A stretch of DNA of 64,000 nt, from positions 34,393-98,392 of the forward strand of contig JABSPK010000012.1 in the NCBI GenBank assembly GCA_013214065.1, read 5' to 3'. The translations under genes were made by a program, and so were the position numbers. This DNA comes from Flavobacteriaceae bacterium. Its GTDB lineage: Bacteria > Bacteroidota > Bacteroidia > Flavobacteriales > Flavobacteriaceae. Shown here piece by piece: positions 36,603-48,100 of this stretch (within the stretch, counting starts at the first letter, position 1; the number at the start of each line of letters is the position of its first letter). The notes beneath the pieces were generated by a model. The model worked only from the letters and a program-made list of their open reading frames with translations. It was not told the DNA's origin and ran no database searches.

Positions 36603-37567
36603 TAGTTTTCCTTTTGGGCCGCCGGGTCGTTCTCAGGCAACTCGTAGTCTTTCTGCTTTTTGCCGAATACGGAAACGTTCACATAGCGTTTCGGATTCAA
36701 ACGGAAATCCTGTAACAGCAATTGAAGTTGATGTGACGCATCCGATAGGTTGGTATATAGTGCTTCGTCTTTTGCAAGCTTTCCTAAGGTTCCCTCCCCT
36801 TTTTCGATACTGGCCAAAACGCCGTTCAAACCGTCTAGCGATTCCTGCAATCCCTTAATGGTGGCTTCGAAATCAGCTTCGGATAAGGTCTTCGAAAGTT
36901 TAGAAAAGTTCGCGGTGATCGTTCCGAAGTTTTTAATCGATGAATCGAGCACCTCTTTATTCTCGACCAACAGCGCATTCAAGGCATTGGTCGTGGTCTC
37001 GAAACTTCTGATCGAACCGTTCAAGCCCGCGATGCTTTGGCGGAGTTCCATTTTGGTCTTGGCATCCAATACATCGTTTACATTCATCAACAAGGTATCG
37101 GCATGTGAAACGGCCCCCTCCACCTTCATTTGAAGCGGAGTGAGTTTTTGTTGTACCAATTCCGTTAATCCCGGCTTGATTACCGTTCTCAACGTATCCC
37201 CCGACTGCGCCATTGGGGCGTTGTCGAATGCTTGTATGATCTGTAGTCCCTTACCGCCGATAATTCCCGTATCGAAAAGCTCGATCGTGCTGTTCTTCGA
37301 GAATTCGAAATCCGTATTGATGTTGAAAGTGACCAACAGTTTTCCGCTGTTGTCCTTGAATTTAATGCTGCTAACATTGCCGATAGTTAGTCCGTTCAAT
37401 GAAACCTGGGTGCCGTTTTGAAGGCCTTGGACGTTATCGTATACCGCGTAGAAGGTTCTTGATTGATCGAAAATGGGTGCCGATTTCAAATAACCATACC
37501 CTAAAATGAACAAAAAGATACCGACCAAAGCGATGATACCTGTTTTGACTTCCCTGGATAATTTCAA
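36602..37567 (-). CDS. MlaD/MCE-domain lipid-transport protein
   Basis: A 321-residue protein with one N-terminal transmembrane anchor (about 9-27). An MCE domain follows (about 35-115; VQGLQNGTQVSLNGLTIGNV, FDTGIIGGKGLQI), then a long helical C-terminal part (about 130-290). MCE proteins form rings that move phospholipids between the membranes with an MlaE/MlaF ABC pair. No permease or ATPase for it is in the window. It lies between the secreted amidase and the Fe-S oxidoreductase on one strand, an arrangement I recognise as common in flavobacteria. Confidence 0.9.
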   Translation of the reverse strand: MKLSREVKTGIIALVGIFLFILGYGYLKSAPIFDQSRTFYAVYDNVQGLQNGTQVSLNGLTIGNVSSIKFKDNSGKLLVTFNINTDFEFSKNSTIELFDTGIIGGKGLQIIQAFDNAPMAQSGDTLRTVIKPGLTELVQQKLTPLQMKVEGAVSHADTLLMNVNDVLDAKTKMELRQSIAGLNGSIRSFETTTNALNALLVENKEVLDSSIKNFGTITANFSKLSKTLSEADFEATIKGLQESLDGLNGVLASIEKGEGTLGKLAKDEALYTNLSDASHQLQLLLQDFRLNPKRYVNVSVFGKKQKDYELPENDPAAQKEN

Positions 37568-37616
37568 AAGATCTGGTTTTCGGTTTCCAACAAAATTAGG
37601 AAAAATTTACACCGTT

Positions 37617-38897
37617 CTACTGGCTCGCCTCAGATTTTATGGCCTCGGCCAACGGAATACGGACCCCATCACGGTAAGCGACGATGTAAGATGAAGTGTA
37701 GCCTTTCGAGTCAGCGAACTCTTTCAGTTTCTTGGCACCCTCGTAGGAGGTAGCATTGCCATACATATACCGGAACAGGTTCTTGTAGGGTTCTTTCGAG
37801 ATGATACTGAGGCCGTTAAAATTTTCGGGTTTCAAAGGCACCTCTTTGCCACTGGCCATCAGCTGGATTTTATATCCGATCGTACTTTTCACCCTAATTT
37901 TGGGTTTCGGGACCGCCACTTCCCCGGTTGCTTCAGTATCCGGTTTAACCGAATCGGGCTTGGTAGCCGTTTCGGTTTCAGCAACCTTTTTTTCCAATTG
38001 GTTCTTAGGTGTCTCAACCGTTTTTTGAACCTGCTCTTTCGGTGCTTCGGCCGTTTCCTTTGGTGTTTGCACCACTTCTTCCGGTTCCGGTGTTGGGGTA
38101 TCGAATGCGATCACGTTCGCATCGACCCCATCCTTAAAGCTTAAAATGGCATTGACCATGGCGGTTGCCATCTCTTTCTGCCCTTTCTTGGAGTTCAGGT
38201 AAGCTCCCTCCGTTTTGTTCGTTAAAAATCCGGTCTCCACCAAAACACTGGGCATGAAGGTTTGGTGCAGAACGATAAAGCCTGCTTGTTTGACCTTGCG
38301 GTCTTTTCGCGTCAATTTTTTTGTGAAGTTTTGTTGCATCAATTTTGCCAATTCGATACTCGATTCCAAATACTCCTCTTGCATGATGGTGCGGCCGATA
38401 ACCGATTCAGGGGAATTGATGTCGTATTGGGCGTAGTTGTCGGCATAATTGTCTTCGAGATAGATCACCGAATTCTCTTTTTTTGCCACCTCGAAATTCT
38501 GCTTATTGGCATGCAGCCCCAAAACAAAGGTACCTGCACCGAAGGCGTCCGAATTGTGGGAGTCACAATGGACGGATACAAAGAGATTGGCCTTGGCATC
38601 ATTGGCGATTTTACCCCTTTTATACAAGTCGATAAAAGTATCGTCCTTACGTGTGTAGATGACCGTCACGTCGTCTTGACGTTCCAACATTCTACCGGCC
38701 TCCAAAACGATGGCTAGGGCAATGTTCTTTTCAAGATATCCATTTCCCAGGTTCCCCGGATCATGACCGCCATGCCCAGCATCCAAAACGACAACGAATT
38801 TTTGCATTTGATCCGTTTCGGTACCATTTTTGATGAATGCGCTAGAGATGAAAAAGACCCCAAAAAATAGGAAGGTCGCCAACTTGGATTTAATCAT
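37617..38897 (-). CDS. N-acetylmuramoyl-L-alanine amidase with C-terminal SPOR-like domain
   Basis: A 426-residue exported zinc amidase starting MIKSKLATFLFFGVFF. The Amidase_3 domain covers about residues 30-255. It has VLDAGHGGHDPG (first zinc His), an N-terminal Glu ligand after it, SVHCDSH (second His) and VETGFLTN (catalytic Glu). A Pro/Glu/Thr/Lys-rich linker (about 265-325) precedes a SPOR-like segment (YKIQLMASG to the end) that would bind denuded glycan at division sites. An upstream frame to 38963 adds residues before the signal peptide and is not used. It should split daughter-cell peptidoglycan. Confidence 0.9.
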   Translation of the reverse strand: MIKSKLATFLFFGVFFISSAFIKNGTETDQMQKFVVVLDAGHGGHDPGNLGNGYLEKNIALAIVLEAGRMLERQDDVTVIYTRKDDTFIDLYKRGKIANDAKANLFVSVHCDSHNSDAFGAGTFVLGLHANKQNFEVAKKENSVIYLEDNYADNYAQYDINSPESVIGRTIMQEEYLESSIELAKLMQQNFTKKLTRKDRKVKQAGFIVLHQTFMPSVLVETGFLTNKTEGAYLNSKKGQKEMATAMVNAILSFKDGVDANVIAFDTPTPEPEEVVQTPKETAEAPKEQVQKTVETPKNQLEKKVAETETATKPDSVKPDTEATGEVAVPKPKIRVKSTIGYKIQLMASGKEVPLKPENFNGLSIISKEPYKNLFRYMYGNATSYEGAKKLKEFADSKGYTSSYIVAYRDGVRIPLAEAIKSEASQ

Positions 38898-38973
38898 GGA
38901 CACTGCCGGTTTTGAGCGTTCTTCCTTGGTTAAAATAATCGTAACGCCCAAGGAACAGAACAAAAAATATATG

Positions 38974-38981
38974 TAAGTTTG
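38974..38981 (+). promoter_or_regulatory. Possible promoter of lptD
   Basis: TAAGTTTG matches TAnnTTTG exactly, 54 bases before the lptD start, in the short gap between the divergent amidase and lptD genes. The -33 region is not convincing. Confidence 0.4.
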
Positions 38982-39027
38982 GCTTCAAAAATTAGGCCAA
39001 CCTGCTACAAAAATAGGACTTATCACG

Positions 39028-41739
39028 TTGCACGCAAACAAACATCGGTTTCTTTTGGTCCTTCTATTTGTGTTTGGAACCCTCAGTATGAGCGCTCAAG
39101 AAGACAAGGTGGTTCCACTACCGGTCAAAGCGATCACCGATACCATCAGTGCCCCGGTTTTACTCCCTGAAACCCTAAATCCCAGTTTAAAGGCCGATAG
39201 CACCCTGACCGATACCACGTCCAAAAAACAGGGGGTCCTTCTCGATAAGATCCGATACAAGGCGAAAGACTACGTTCGCTTGAGTAGAAAAGAACAGAAA
39301 ATCTACCTCTACGACGAAGCAGAAATTTACTATCAAGACATCGAATTGAAAGCAGGTGTCATCGTCATGGATTATGTGAAAAACGAGGTCTATGCCGGTC
39401 GTATCAAAGACTCAACGGGCACGTACACCCAACTGCCCTATTTCAAACAAGGGGATCAAATCGTGATTCCCGATTCCATTCGATTCAATTTTGATACGGA
39501 ACGGGCGCTTATCTGGAATTCACGGACCGAACAGCAGGCCGGGTTGGGCTCCTTTGGGGCCGATGCCATGAAAGTACTGGCCGAGGTCACCAAAAAGGAA
39601 AACGACTCGGTATATTTTTTGAAGGATGGCAAACTCACCACTTCGAAAGATACCGTCGACCCGGATTATTACATCCGGGTCCGAAAAGCCAAATTCGTAC
39701 CCGGTAAGAAGATCATCGCTGGATACAGCAACATGTATTTGGTAGACGTACCCACCCCTATCGCGCTGCCTTTTGCCTATTTTCCGCTGACTACAGGACG
39801 AACGGCGGGTTTGATCTTTCCTTCGTTTACCCAAGATCCCAACCGGGGCTTCGCCATACAGAACGGCGGCTATTATTTTCCGATCAGTGACTATGTGGAC
39901 CTAAGTATCATGGGTGATTTTTTCACGAATGGAAGCTACGGTGTGCGTACCCAGTCGATTTATGCGAAGCGCTACCGCTTTCGGGGAAATGTCAATTTTC
40001 GATACGAGAACCAGGTTTTTAGTCAAAAAGGATTTGATGATTTCAGGCGTACGACGCTCTACAACCTACAAATATCACACAGTCAAGATGCAAAGGCCAA
40101 CCCGAATTCCCGATTTTCGGCTTCGGTCAATTTAGGAAGCAGTCAATACTTTACGAATTCCTTCAACCAGATCAATGTTCAGAACACCCAGAACAACAAC
40201 CTGTCGTCGTCGATTTCGTATTCGAAGACCTTTCCGAATTACCCATCGGTGAACGTCAGCCTCACCGCCACGCATAATCAGAATACGAATACCCAAGAGG
40301 TCAACCTGACCCTACCGACCTTGCAGGCCAGTATGGAACGGATCTTCCCATTTGCCAAACGTGACGGCATCAAAAAGGGCATCATCCAAAACCTGAATTT
40401 CCAATATAACTTAAGGGCAGAGAACCGCATTCGTACCAATGAGGAAGATTTTCTGACGGGCAGGATGTTCGACGATGCACGGGTCGGGGCGCGCCATACC
40501 TTGCCCATCAGCACCAACTTCAAGGTCGCCAAATACTTCAGTGTAACGGTGGGCGGGAATTATGAAGACGTATGGACATTGGAAACCTTCAATAGGGGTC
40601 TCGATCCCGACAACCCGGATAGCAATACCGAAGTGGTCTTGGACACCATCAACGGGTTTGACCGCTACAACCAATACGGCCTAAGTGCCAGTGTCGGAAC
40701 CACCCTGTACGGTACTTTTAATTTCGGGGAAGACAAAAAGATACAAGCGATTCGACACGTCATGCGACCCCAGATCGGGTGGGCATATACCCCCTCGTTC
40801 GAACAGTTTTACGATACTTATACCGATAACAATGGTGAAGAAGTGTTGTTCAGTAGGTTCGAAGGCACCTTGAACGGTGCCCCAAGCCTCAACAAGTCGA
40901 ATTCGATCACGTTTTCGCTACAGAACACTATCGAAGCCAAGGTACGCGATAAGGATTCGACCAAATTGGAGCCCAAGAAAATACCCATACTGAGCAACCT
41001 GAATTTTTCGACCTCGTATAACTTTGAAGCTGACTCACTCAAACTGGCTCCGGTCAGTATGAACGGGGGAACCACGCTCTTGAACAACAAAATGAGCATC
41101 AACTTTTCAGGAACCTTGGACCCCTATACCATTGATAATAACGGCCGTCGTATCAACACTTTCAATGTGAATGCCGGGGGTGGTCTTGTTCGATTGACCC
41201 GTGGTTCGTTGAACCTCCGTTATGCCCTTGACAACAGCATCTTCAAAAAAGGAGGTGGTCGCGATGACAAGGCCGAAGGCGAACAGGCCAGTGATTCGTA
41301 CCGTGCGGCGAGTGGCGGACGTAACGACAACCTCTTCGGTTCAGGTTTCGATACGCAGTTCAGTACCCGAAAGGAAGAAGGGGATATCGAAAACCCGGTC
41401 TACGGTACCAAAATCCCCTGGAACCTGAACGTGCAGTTCGCCTTGGGCTATTTGAATTCCAATAGACAGAACGAAATCAACAACGCTTCGTTGATGTTCG
41501 GTGGTGATATCGAGTTATCGCCTCGATGGCAAATGGGGATTTCCTCAGGGTATGATTTCGTGAACAAAGGATTTGCCCAGACCCAATTCCGCTTCAGTCG
41601 CAATTTGAAAAGTTTCGATCTTCGATTCAATTGGGTACCTTTCGGAAGGAACGAGCGCTGGGATTTCTTTATTGGAATCAGCAGTTCGATCCTTCAAGAC
41701 TTGAAGTACGATAAGAACAGCCAACGCATACGTCGATAA
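39028..41739 (+). CDS. lptD: LptD-like outer membrane LPS-assembly protein
   Basis: A 903-residue outer membrane protein. A signal peptide ends near SMSAQ; a periplasmic OstA-like N-domain (about 75-250) includes LYDEAEIYYQDIELKAG and VKNEVYAGRIKDS; the rest is a long beta-barrel region with many aromatic strands to the C-terminus. It matches the Bacteroidota LptD type that inserts lipopolysaccharide into the outer leaflet. The frame begins with TTG at 39028, which gives a good signal peptide (MHANKHRFLLVLLFVFG). No cysteines typical of E. coli LptD are seen, so the disulfide-dependent maturation does not apply. Confidence 0.85.
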   Translation: MHANKHRFLLVLLFVFGTLSMSAQEDKVVPLPVKAITDTISAPVLLPETLNPSLKADSTLTDTTSKKQGVLLDKIRYKAKDYVRLSRKEQKIYLYDEAEIYYQDIELKAGVIVMDYVKNEVYAGRIKDSTGTYTQLPYFKQGDQIVIPDSIRFNFDTERALIWNSRTEQQAGLGSFGADAMKVLAEVTKKENDSVYFLKDGKLTTSKDTVDPDYYIRVRKAKFVPGKKIIAGYSNMYLVDVPTPIALPFAYFPLTTGRTAGLIFPSFTQDPNRGFAIQNGGYYFPISDYVDLSIMGDFFTNGSYGVRTQSIYAKRYRFRGNVNFRYENQVFSQKGFDDFRRTTLYNLQISHSQDAKANPNSRFSASVNLGSSQYFTNSFNQINVQNTQNNNLSSSISYSKTFPNYPSVNVSLTATHNQNTNTQEVNLTLPTLQASMERIFPFAKRDGIKKGIIQNLNFQYNLRAENRIRTNEEDFLTGRMFDDARVGARHTLPISTNFKVAKYFSVTVGGNYEDVWTLETFNRGLDPDNPDSNTEVVLDTINGFDRYNQYGLSASVGTTLYGTFNFGEDKKIQAIRHVMRPQIGWAYTPSFEQFYDTYTDNNGEEVLFSRFEGTLNGAPSLNKSNSITFSLQNTIEAKVRDKDSTKLEPKKIPILSNLNFSTSYNFEADSLKLAPVSMNGGTTLLNNKMSINFSGTLDPYTIDNNGRRINTFNVNAGGGLVRLTRGSLNLRYALDNSIFKKGGGRDDKAEGEQASDSYRAASGGRNDNLFGSGFDTQFSTRKEEGDIENPVYGTKIPWNLNVQFALGYLNSNRQNEINNASLMFGGDIELSPRWQMGISSGYDFVNKGFAQTQFRFSRNLKSFDLRFNWVPFGRNERWDFFIGISSSILQDLKYDKNSQRIRR

Positions 41740-41749
41740 AATCCATCTT

Positions 41750-42130
41750 ATGAAAAGCATCATCAATACACCGCATGCCCCAGCGCCGATCGGGCCCTAC
41801 AACCAAGCGACCCTTATTAACGGAACCCTGTATATTTCAGGTCAGATCCCTATTGATCCCAGTACCGGCAATTTGGTAGAGGGTGATATCAAAAAAGAGA
41901 CCCGCCAGTCTATGGAAAACCTCAAAGCGATCCTGAAAGCTGCCGGTATGGGCTTCGACAATGTCGTCAAGACCTCGATTTTCATCAAGGATATGCATCA
42001 ATTTGCGGAAATCAACGAGGCCTATGGGGCGTATTTCGATGCGGAAACCGCTCCTGCTCGTGAAACCGTGGAAGTCGCCAACCTACCGAAATTCGTCAAT
42101 GTCGAAATTTCGATGATCGCCGTCAAATAG
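41750..42130 (+). CDS. ridA: RidA-family reactive imine/enamine deaminase
   Basis: A 126-residue protein of the RidA/YjgF/YER057c family that hydrolyses 2-aminoacrylate and related enamines to keto acids and ammonia, protecting PLP enzymes. It shows IGPYNQATLINGTLYISGQIP near the N-terminus, the catalytic arginine in APARETVEV (about 103-111) and the family end VEISMIA. It should be a cytoplasmic trimer. It begins 10 bases after lptD and could be read from the same transcript. Its end overlaps the convergent kinase gene by eight bases. Confidence 0.93.
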   Translation: MKSIINTPHAPAPIGPYNQATLINGTLYISGQIPIDPSTGNLVEGDIKKETRQSMENLKAILKAAGMGFDNVVKTSIFIKDMHQFAEINEAYGAYFDAETAPARETVEVANLPKFVNVEISMIAVK

Positions 42131-42974
42131 TGTCTTTATGGAATTCGACCAAGCCTTCGATAGGTCGCTGTCGGATAACCCCTAAAATCAAATCGTTGCG
42201 TTCGATCACCGTGGTCAATTCCTCGCGTAGGAAATGTGCGATGCTACCCACGAAATTGATCGGCACTTTTGTGGCTAGTTCGAATTGCATGATGTAGTTG
42301 TTGACGAACTGTTGAAAGCCTTTGTCAATGACCCCTCTGCAATACGGGTGGTCTTTGTTTTCAATGATAAATCGTGCAAAGGTGGCCAAATAGGTATTGG
42401 GGTTCGGTTGCTTGTAGAGGTGTTCTTTGATCACATCGGCGTCCAACTCATATTCTTTGGCGAACTTCATGCCAAGGTCTTGCGGCATTTTGTGAAAATA
42501 ATAGTCCCTCAACAACTTCCTCCCGAAAAAGTTACCACTGCCGTCATCCATCAAAATGTAACCCAAGGAGGTGACTTTTTGAAAAAGCTGATGCCCATCG
42601 TAATAGCTACAGTTCGATCCGGTACCCAATATGCAAACGATGCCTTGATGCCCGATTTTGGTCGTCGAGTAGATTGCGGCATAGGTATCCTCATGGACCT
42701 CGGCCTTCGCATTCGGGAAAAAATCGGTAAAGATGTTCTTCAAGAACTGCTTCATACGATCCGTACCACATCCGGCACCATAAAAATAGAGTTGGGTGAC
42801 GTCGTCCTTGTTCTTTGAAAGCTCGAAGTTATTGGCAAGACGGTCTTTGATCACGGGTTCGGTCAACACTTCCGGACTAAGTCCTAAGGTCTGGGTATTG
42901 AATAGTTGTTCACCGTTTTCGTCAAGGGCGATCCAGTCCGACTTAGTGGCGCCACTATCTACAATTAAAACCAT
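42123..42974 (-). CDS. N-acetylglucosamine-kinase-like BadF/BadG-family protein
   Basis: A 283-residue ASKHA-fold ATPase. It starts MVLIVDSGATKSDWIA with the phosphate-1 loop (residues 1-12). The adenosine region lies around ILGTGSNCSYYDG, followed by DDGSGNFFGRKLL (about 142-154), as in eukaryotic GlcNAc kinases and BadF/BadG ATPases. A sugar-kinase role, probably GlcNAc to GlcNAc-6-phosphate, fits its place downstream of pfkA and gap. Specificity is not certain; murein-sugar recycling is a reasonable guess. It is separated from gap by a large inverted repeat at 42995-43036. Confidence 0.82.
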   Translation of the reverse strand: MVLIVDSGATKSDWIALDENGEQLFNTQTLGLSPEVLTEPVIKDRLANNFELSKNKDDVTQLYFYGAGCGTDRMKQFLKNIFTDFFPNAKAEVHEDTYAAIYSTTKIGHQGIVCILGTGSNCSYYDGHQLFQKVTSLGYILMDDGSGNFFGRKLLRDYYFHKMPQDLGMKFAKEYELDADVIKEHLYKQPNPNTYLATFARFIIENKDHPYCRGVIDKGFQQFVNNYIMQFELATKVPINFVGSIAHFLREELTTVIERNDLILGVIRQRPIEGLVEFHKDTI

Positions 42975-42994
42975 GGGTTGGTGCTATAAATAAA

Positions 42995-43036
42995 TATTCC
43001 TGAAAATAAGGATTTTAGGCCTAATTTTCAGGAATA
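42995..43036 (-). terminator. Hairpin between gap and the kinase gene, probable terminator
   Basis: Two perfect 13-base arms (42995-43007 and 43024-43036) flank a 16-base loop that itself contains the palindrome TAGGCCTA. On the minus strand it lies just after gap and is followed by a T/A-rich stretch. It probably ends or weakens gap transcription before the kinase gene. Confidence 0.55.
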
Positions 43037-43051
43037 CAATGGGTAAAAATC

Positions 43052-44065
<1,014 letters not shown>

Positions 44066-44076
44066 TTAAGTTATGA

Positions 44077-45063
44077 TTATGTAGTCATTATATCCGAAAC
44101 CCTGATGAGTTCCGCGTCAATTTCGGTATGTGCCTTAATCGCTTCACTGATGGGCGTCAAGATCAGTTTGGTGTCACGGACACCTACCATATAATTGGTT
44201 TTTCCTTCCAAAAGGGCCTCGACCGATTTAACCCCCATTCTACTGGCCAATACCCGATCAAAACAGGTTGGGTTACCCCCGCGTTGCATGTGACCCAAAA
44301 CGGAAACCCGAACATCATAGATCGGCAAATGCTCTTCTACGTATTCTTTGAGTTCGAAAACGTTTTTACCGGTCTTATCGCCTTCGGCAACAATGACGAT
44401 ACTTGATGATTTCCCTGATTTCTTACTTCGTTTTAAGGAATCGAGAAGTCGTTCCAAGCCAAGATTTTGTTCAGGGATCAAAATTTCCTCTGCTCCGGCA
44501 CCTACTCCTGCGTTCAAGGCAATATGCCCCACATCGCGGCCCATGACCTCGATAAAGAACAAGCGGTTGTGCGAACTAGCGGTATCACGGATCTTATCGA
44601 TCACTTCGACCACGGTATTGATGGCCGTATCGAAACCTATGGTAAAGGAAGTACCTAAAATGTCGTTGTCGATCGTGCCCGGTATCCCCATGACCGGGAA
44701 ATTGAATTCCTCGTTGAATTTAAGGGCCCCTGCGAAACTCCCATTACCACCGATGACCACAAAGGCATCGATGCCGGCCTTGACCAATTGTTCATGGGCT
44801 TTTTTCCTTCCTTCAGGCGTCCTGAAATCCTCGCAACGGGCCGATTTTAGAATCGTGCCCCCCTTGTTGATGATGTTATTGACACTACGGGCGTTCATTT
44901 CCTTAAAATCCCCATCGATCATGCCCTGATATCCTCTGTAGACCGCCACACATTCCAACTCCATAAAGGCGCAAGTACGTACTACGGATCGTATCGCCGC
45001 GTTCATTCCCGGCGAGTCCCCTCCTGACGTCAATACGGCTACTTTCCTGATTTTGTTGGCCAT
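44077..45063 (-). CDS. pfkA: ATP-dependent 6-phosphofructokinase
   Basis: A 328-residue phosphofructokinase. It has the nucleotide loop TSGGDSPGMNAAIR (residues 12-25), GGNGSFAGA for ATP, the catalytic GTIDNDI (Asp about 131), MGRDVGHIAL, and a C-terminal HMQRGGNPTCFDR for the effector/substrate site. The Gly in GGNGS at the ATP site (GGDGS in most homologues) carries an Asn variant worth noting, but the enzyme looks intact. It commits fructose 6-phosphate to glycolysis. It has its own promoter box at 45081-45088 and is followed by gap. Confidence 0.96.
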   Translation of the reverse strand: MANKIRKVAVLTSGGDSPGMNAAIRSVVRTCAFMELECVAVYRGYQGMIDGDFKEMNARSVNNIINKGGTILKSARCEDFRTPEGRKKAHEQLVKAGIDAFVVIGGNGSFAGALKFNEEFNFPVMGIPGTIDNDILGTSFTIGFDTAINTVVEVIDKIRDTASSHNRLFFIEVMGRDVGHIALNAGVGAGAEEILIPEQNLGLERLLDSLKRSKKSGKSSSIVIVAEGDKTGKNVFELKEYVEEHLPIYDVRVSVLGHMQRGGNPTCFDRVLASRMGVKSVEALLEGKTNYMVGVRDTKLILTPISEAIKAHTEIDAELIRVSDIMTT

Positions 45064-45080
45064 AGTAAATTTTAAGAGAT

Positions 45081-45088
45081 CAAAACTA
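45081..45088 (-). promoter_or_regulatory. Promoter of the pfkA-gap operon
   Basis: The minus strand reads TAGTTTTG, an exact TAnnTTTG match, with TTTT 19 bases upstream as a -33 candidate. It is 18 bases before the pfkA ATG. Confidence 0.5.
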
Positions 45089-45196
45089 GTGAACTTCTTT
45101 CAATTAAAAAATGCGCTATCGCTTATTTTAGGGTATCTAAAATCCTCAAACGATTTCGTAAAATTATTGTACAAAAAATAGACGAAATCGTAGGAT

Positions 45197-48100
45197 TTAT
45201 TGCCGGATTGATGGCTTTTTGGCGTAAAATCGGATCAAACTGTCTTGCCCCATCACATTTTGTTGTTGCGCAGGTGGCTTTTTCAAGGTGGTACTGTCTT
45301 GTTTTTTCTTGAAAATACGTTGCCAAAGATCTTTGAAGTCTTCAAAATCAACCTGATACGATAACCCAACCCCTTGGGTGTACCCTTGACGTTCGGCCAG
45401 GAATTCGTTGATTTCATTCTCACGATTGAAGATCTTGGCGCTCAGCGTGCCTTCTTCATTCAATAAGATCTGTACTTCGACATCACCGGCCACAACGGTC
45501 TCGGAGACTCCCCCGACCGGTACCCCTACCCGACCGTTCAACAGGATCTTATCGGATATCTGGGTCGATACACTGACCCCGATACGATCGTCGGTATCGA
45601 TTTCAGAAGCGGTATAGCCTTGTTCATATGAAAGGCCGAAATTGAATTTGTCGTTGCCACCACCCAAGACGGAGTTCAACAAGCCTGAGGCCGTCTGGAT
45701 CAGGTTCCCGGTCACGGCTTGCTGACTGATCCTATTGACGAAGGTACCTTGGGCCAATAGGAAAAAGGCATTATCACTCTTGATAGTCGGGTCTTGCAAC
45801 CGGTATTCCAACTCCGATTTGATGACAGAGCTGGTTCCTGGAAATTCAATATCGAAATCAATGGTCGGACTTTCCAGCTCCCCTTCCAAGCGCACTACTA
45901 CCTCGGTGGGGATACTTCGACGTGAGCTGCTCGGATCATCGAGTAATGGTGCCGGGTTCGCATTGAGCGCATAGACGGCATCCAATGACAATTGTGCCGC
46001 TAAGGGATCGCCTTCCCAAAGAATGGTACCCCCAGGGCGCACGGTGAACGTCTTATCGATCACCCCGCCCCGCTTAAAGTTGTATTTTCCGGTCACCACG
46101 ACGAATTCGCCGTACATGTTGAACTTCCCGTTCGTATTGATCTCCATCAACAATAATCCCTCACCCGTTCCCTTTAACGAGCTTCCGGTCTGTGGATCGA
46201 CCACGATCTCGACTTCGGCTTCCGGGGTAACCGCAAGGTCAAACGCCATTTCAATGCCTTCATAGTCGTCGAGCACCCGCTCCTCATCAATGGTCGTCCC
46301 CTTGTTCTTTTCGATAAAATTGATAAACGAGTAATCCCCGACACTGGTGAGGTCGCTCAACGGGATCTTTAGTTCCGTCCCCCGTGCCGTGGCACCATCG
46401 AATTCGATATTCAAGGCTGTGGTCGGCCCATGGATCCTTCCTGAACCGTTGACAAAACCTTTCCCGTAATACAAGGCTTCCTCATCGTAGTCGGTATTCA
46501 AGATCATCAAGCGTTCACTATCGGTATCCATATTCAAATCGAGATTCCAATCCCCAAAAGCGGTATGGCTGATGGTTCCGTCCAAAATACCCGTAGTACG
46601 TTCGGCACTATCGGTCAAACCGATATTCTCGAAATAAAAGGTTTGGTCGAACAAGCGTATACGCGACAAGGGCGAAAATTCATAGTCGACGTTTAAATAC
46701 GGAATTCCCAAACCGGCTTCGTTCAAAGTCAGGGTACCGTTGATCTCCGGGTTCTCGGCCGCACCGGTAATCCGCGCATTCCCATTCAAATAACCCCTGA
46801 TGTTCGATATGACATCCTCTCCCAAGGGGGCAAAGGGCGTAAGGTCGAATTCGGTGAAAGAGGCTTGTAGATCGACTGTGGTCCGATCCGGATCATTGAA
46901 CAGATTCCCGTTCAGGCTAAACCGTTCGGTACCCTCCTGATTGAGCCAGGTATTGACGCCGAATTCGCTTAGGTCATTATTCCCGAAAATCACAACCTCC
47001 ATATCCCCCATGACCAAATCGTTGACCGAAAAATCGGTTATGTCAAGACTCGATGATGGCAGGTATTTTCCATCCTTTTGGAGTACGTTCAAAAAGCCGT
47101 TGACCTCGCCACCCAAGCGCAAACTATCGATTTCAGGGGTGATCTTATCAAGGGAAACGATCTTGAATTGCAACTCCAGATCCTTGTAGGTCGAATCGGC
47201 GAGTTCACCACGAAGCCGTATCTGTTCTTCGTTGTTATTGTCCATGACGATCTCTTGGATTTGGATGCTATCCAAAGTACGGTTTAAGATGACTTTGTTC
47301 CGGTTGTTCCCGTTCTTGTTCAAGACCCAGATGTTGTCCTTAAAACTGATATCAGATCGTTTCAAACCGATGACCGATTTGTTCTCTTCATTGAAGGTGT
47401 GGTAAAAATTGAGGTTATAACGATCATTGAATTGACTACCGCCTTTGAACTCCGTTCTAAAGAACAGGGTGTCCTTCAGGGTAGTGTTGATCAAACTGAA
47501 GTCTTGTACATCGTAATAAATGGTCGACATATTCTCTACGGAAAGGTAGGTGTTGAACAAGGGGTTCTTATTGTCGATCTTGAGCTCGATACCGTCAAGT
47601 CCATTGTCGAATGCCTCGATGCCCGGTGATTTGAAGGTCAATTTAAAATCCCCTTTATCGGCGACGATATCCCCTCTGATGAAGGTATTCGGGCCGAAAC
47701 TCACTTCTGGAAAGAAGATGTTGACGATTTTGTTGTAGATCCTAAAATTGAAATTCATGTGTTGGCCGTCCGAAATTTCATAGGGCCGGTAGTTGGTATA
47801 AATGCTTCCGATCGAGTTCTGGAACAACCGCCCCAACTCGTTCACTTTGAAATACCCTTTCATGTACCCGGTGATGATATCAGGTGATATGATTTGGATA
47901 TTGCGGATGGAATCCTGTTCGAAGGTCGATGAAATGGCAAAATCCTCAAAAAAGTAGGTGTCGTTCTTGTTTTGATAGGCGGTATTGGTGAATTGTAACT
48001 CCCCATCGAGATTATCAAGGGTATTGCCGGCAATATCCATATTGATGTTACCCCTAAAAATCGAAATGCTGTCGTTGATGAAATTCAATTGTTTCAAATT

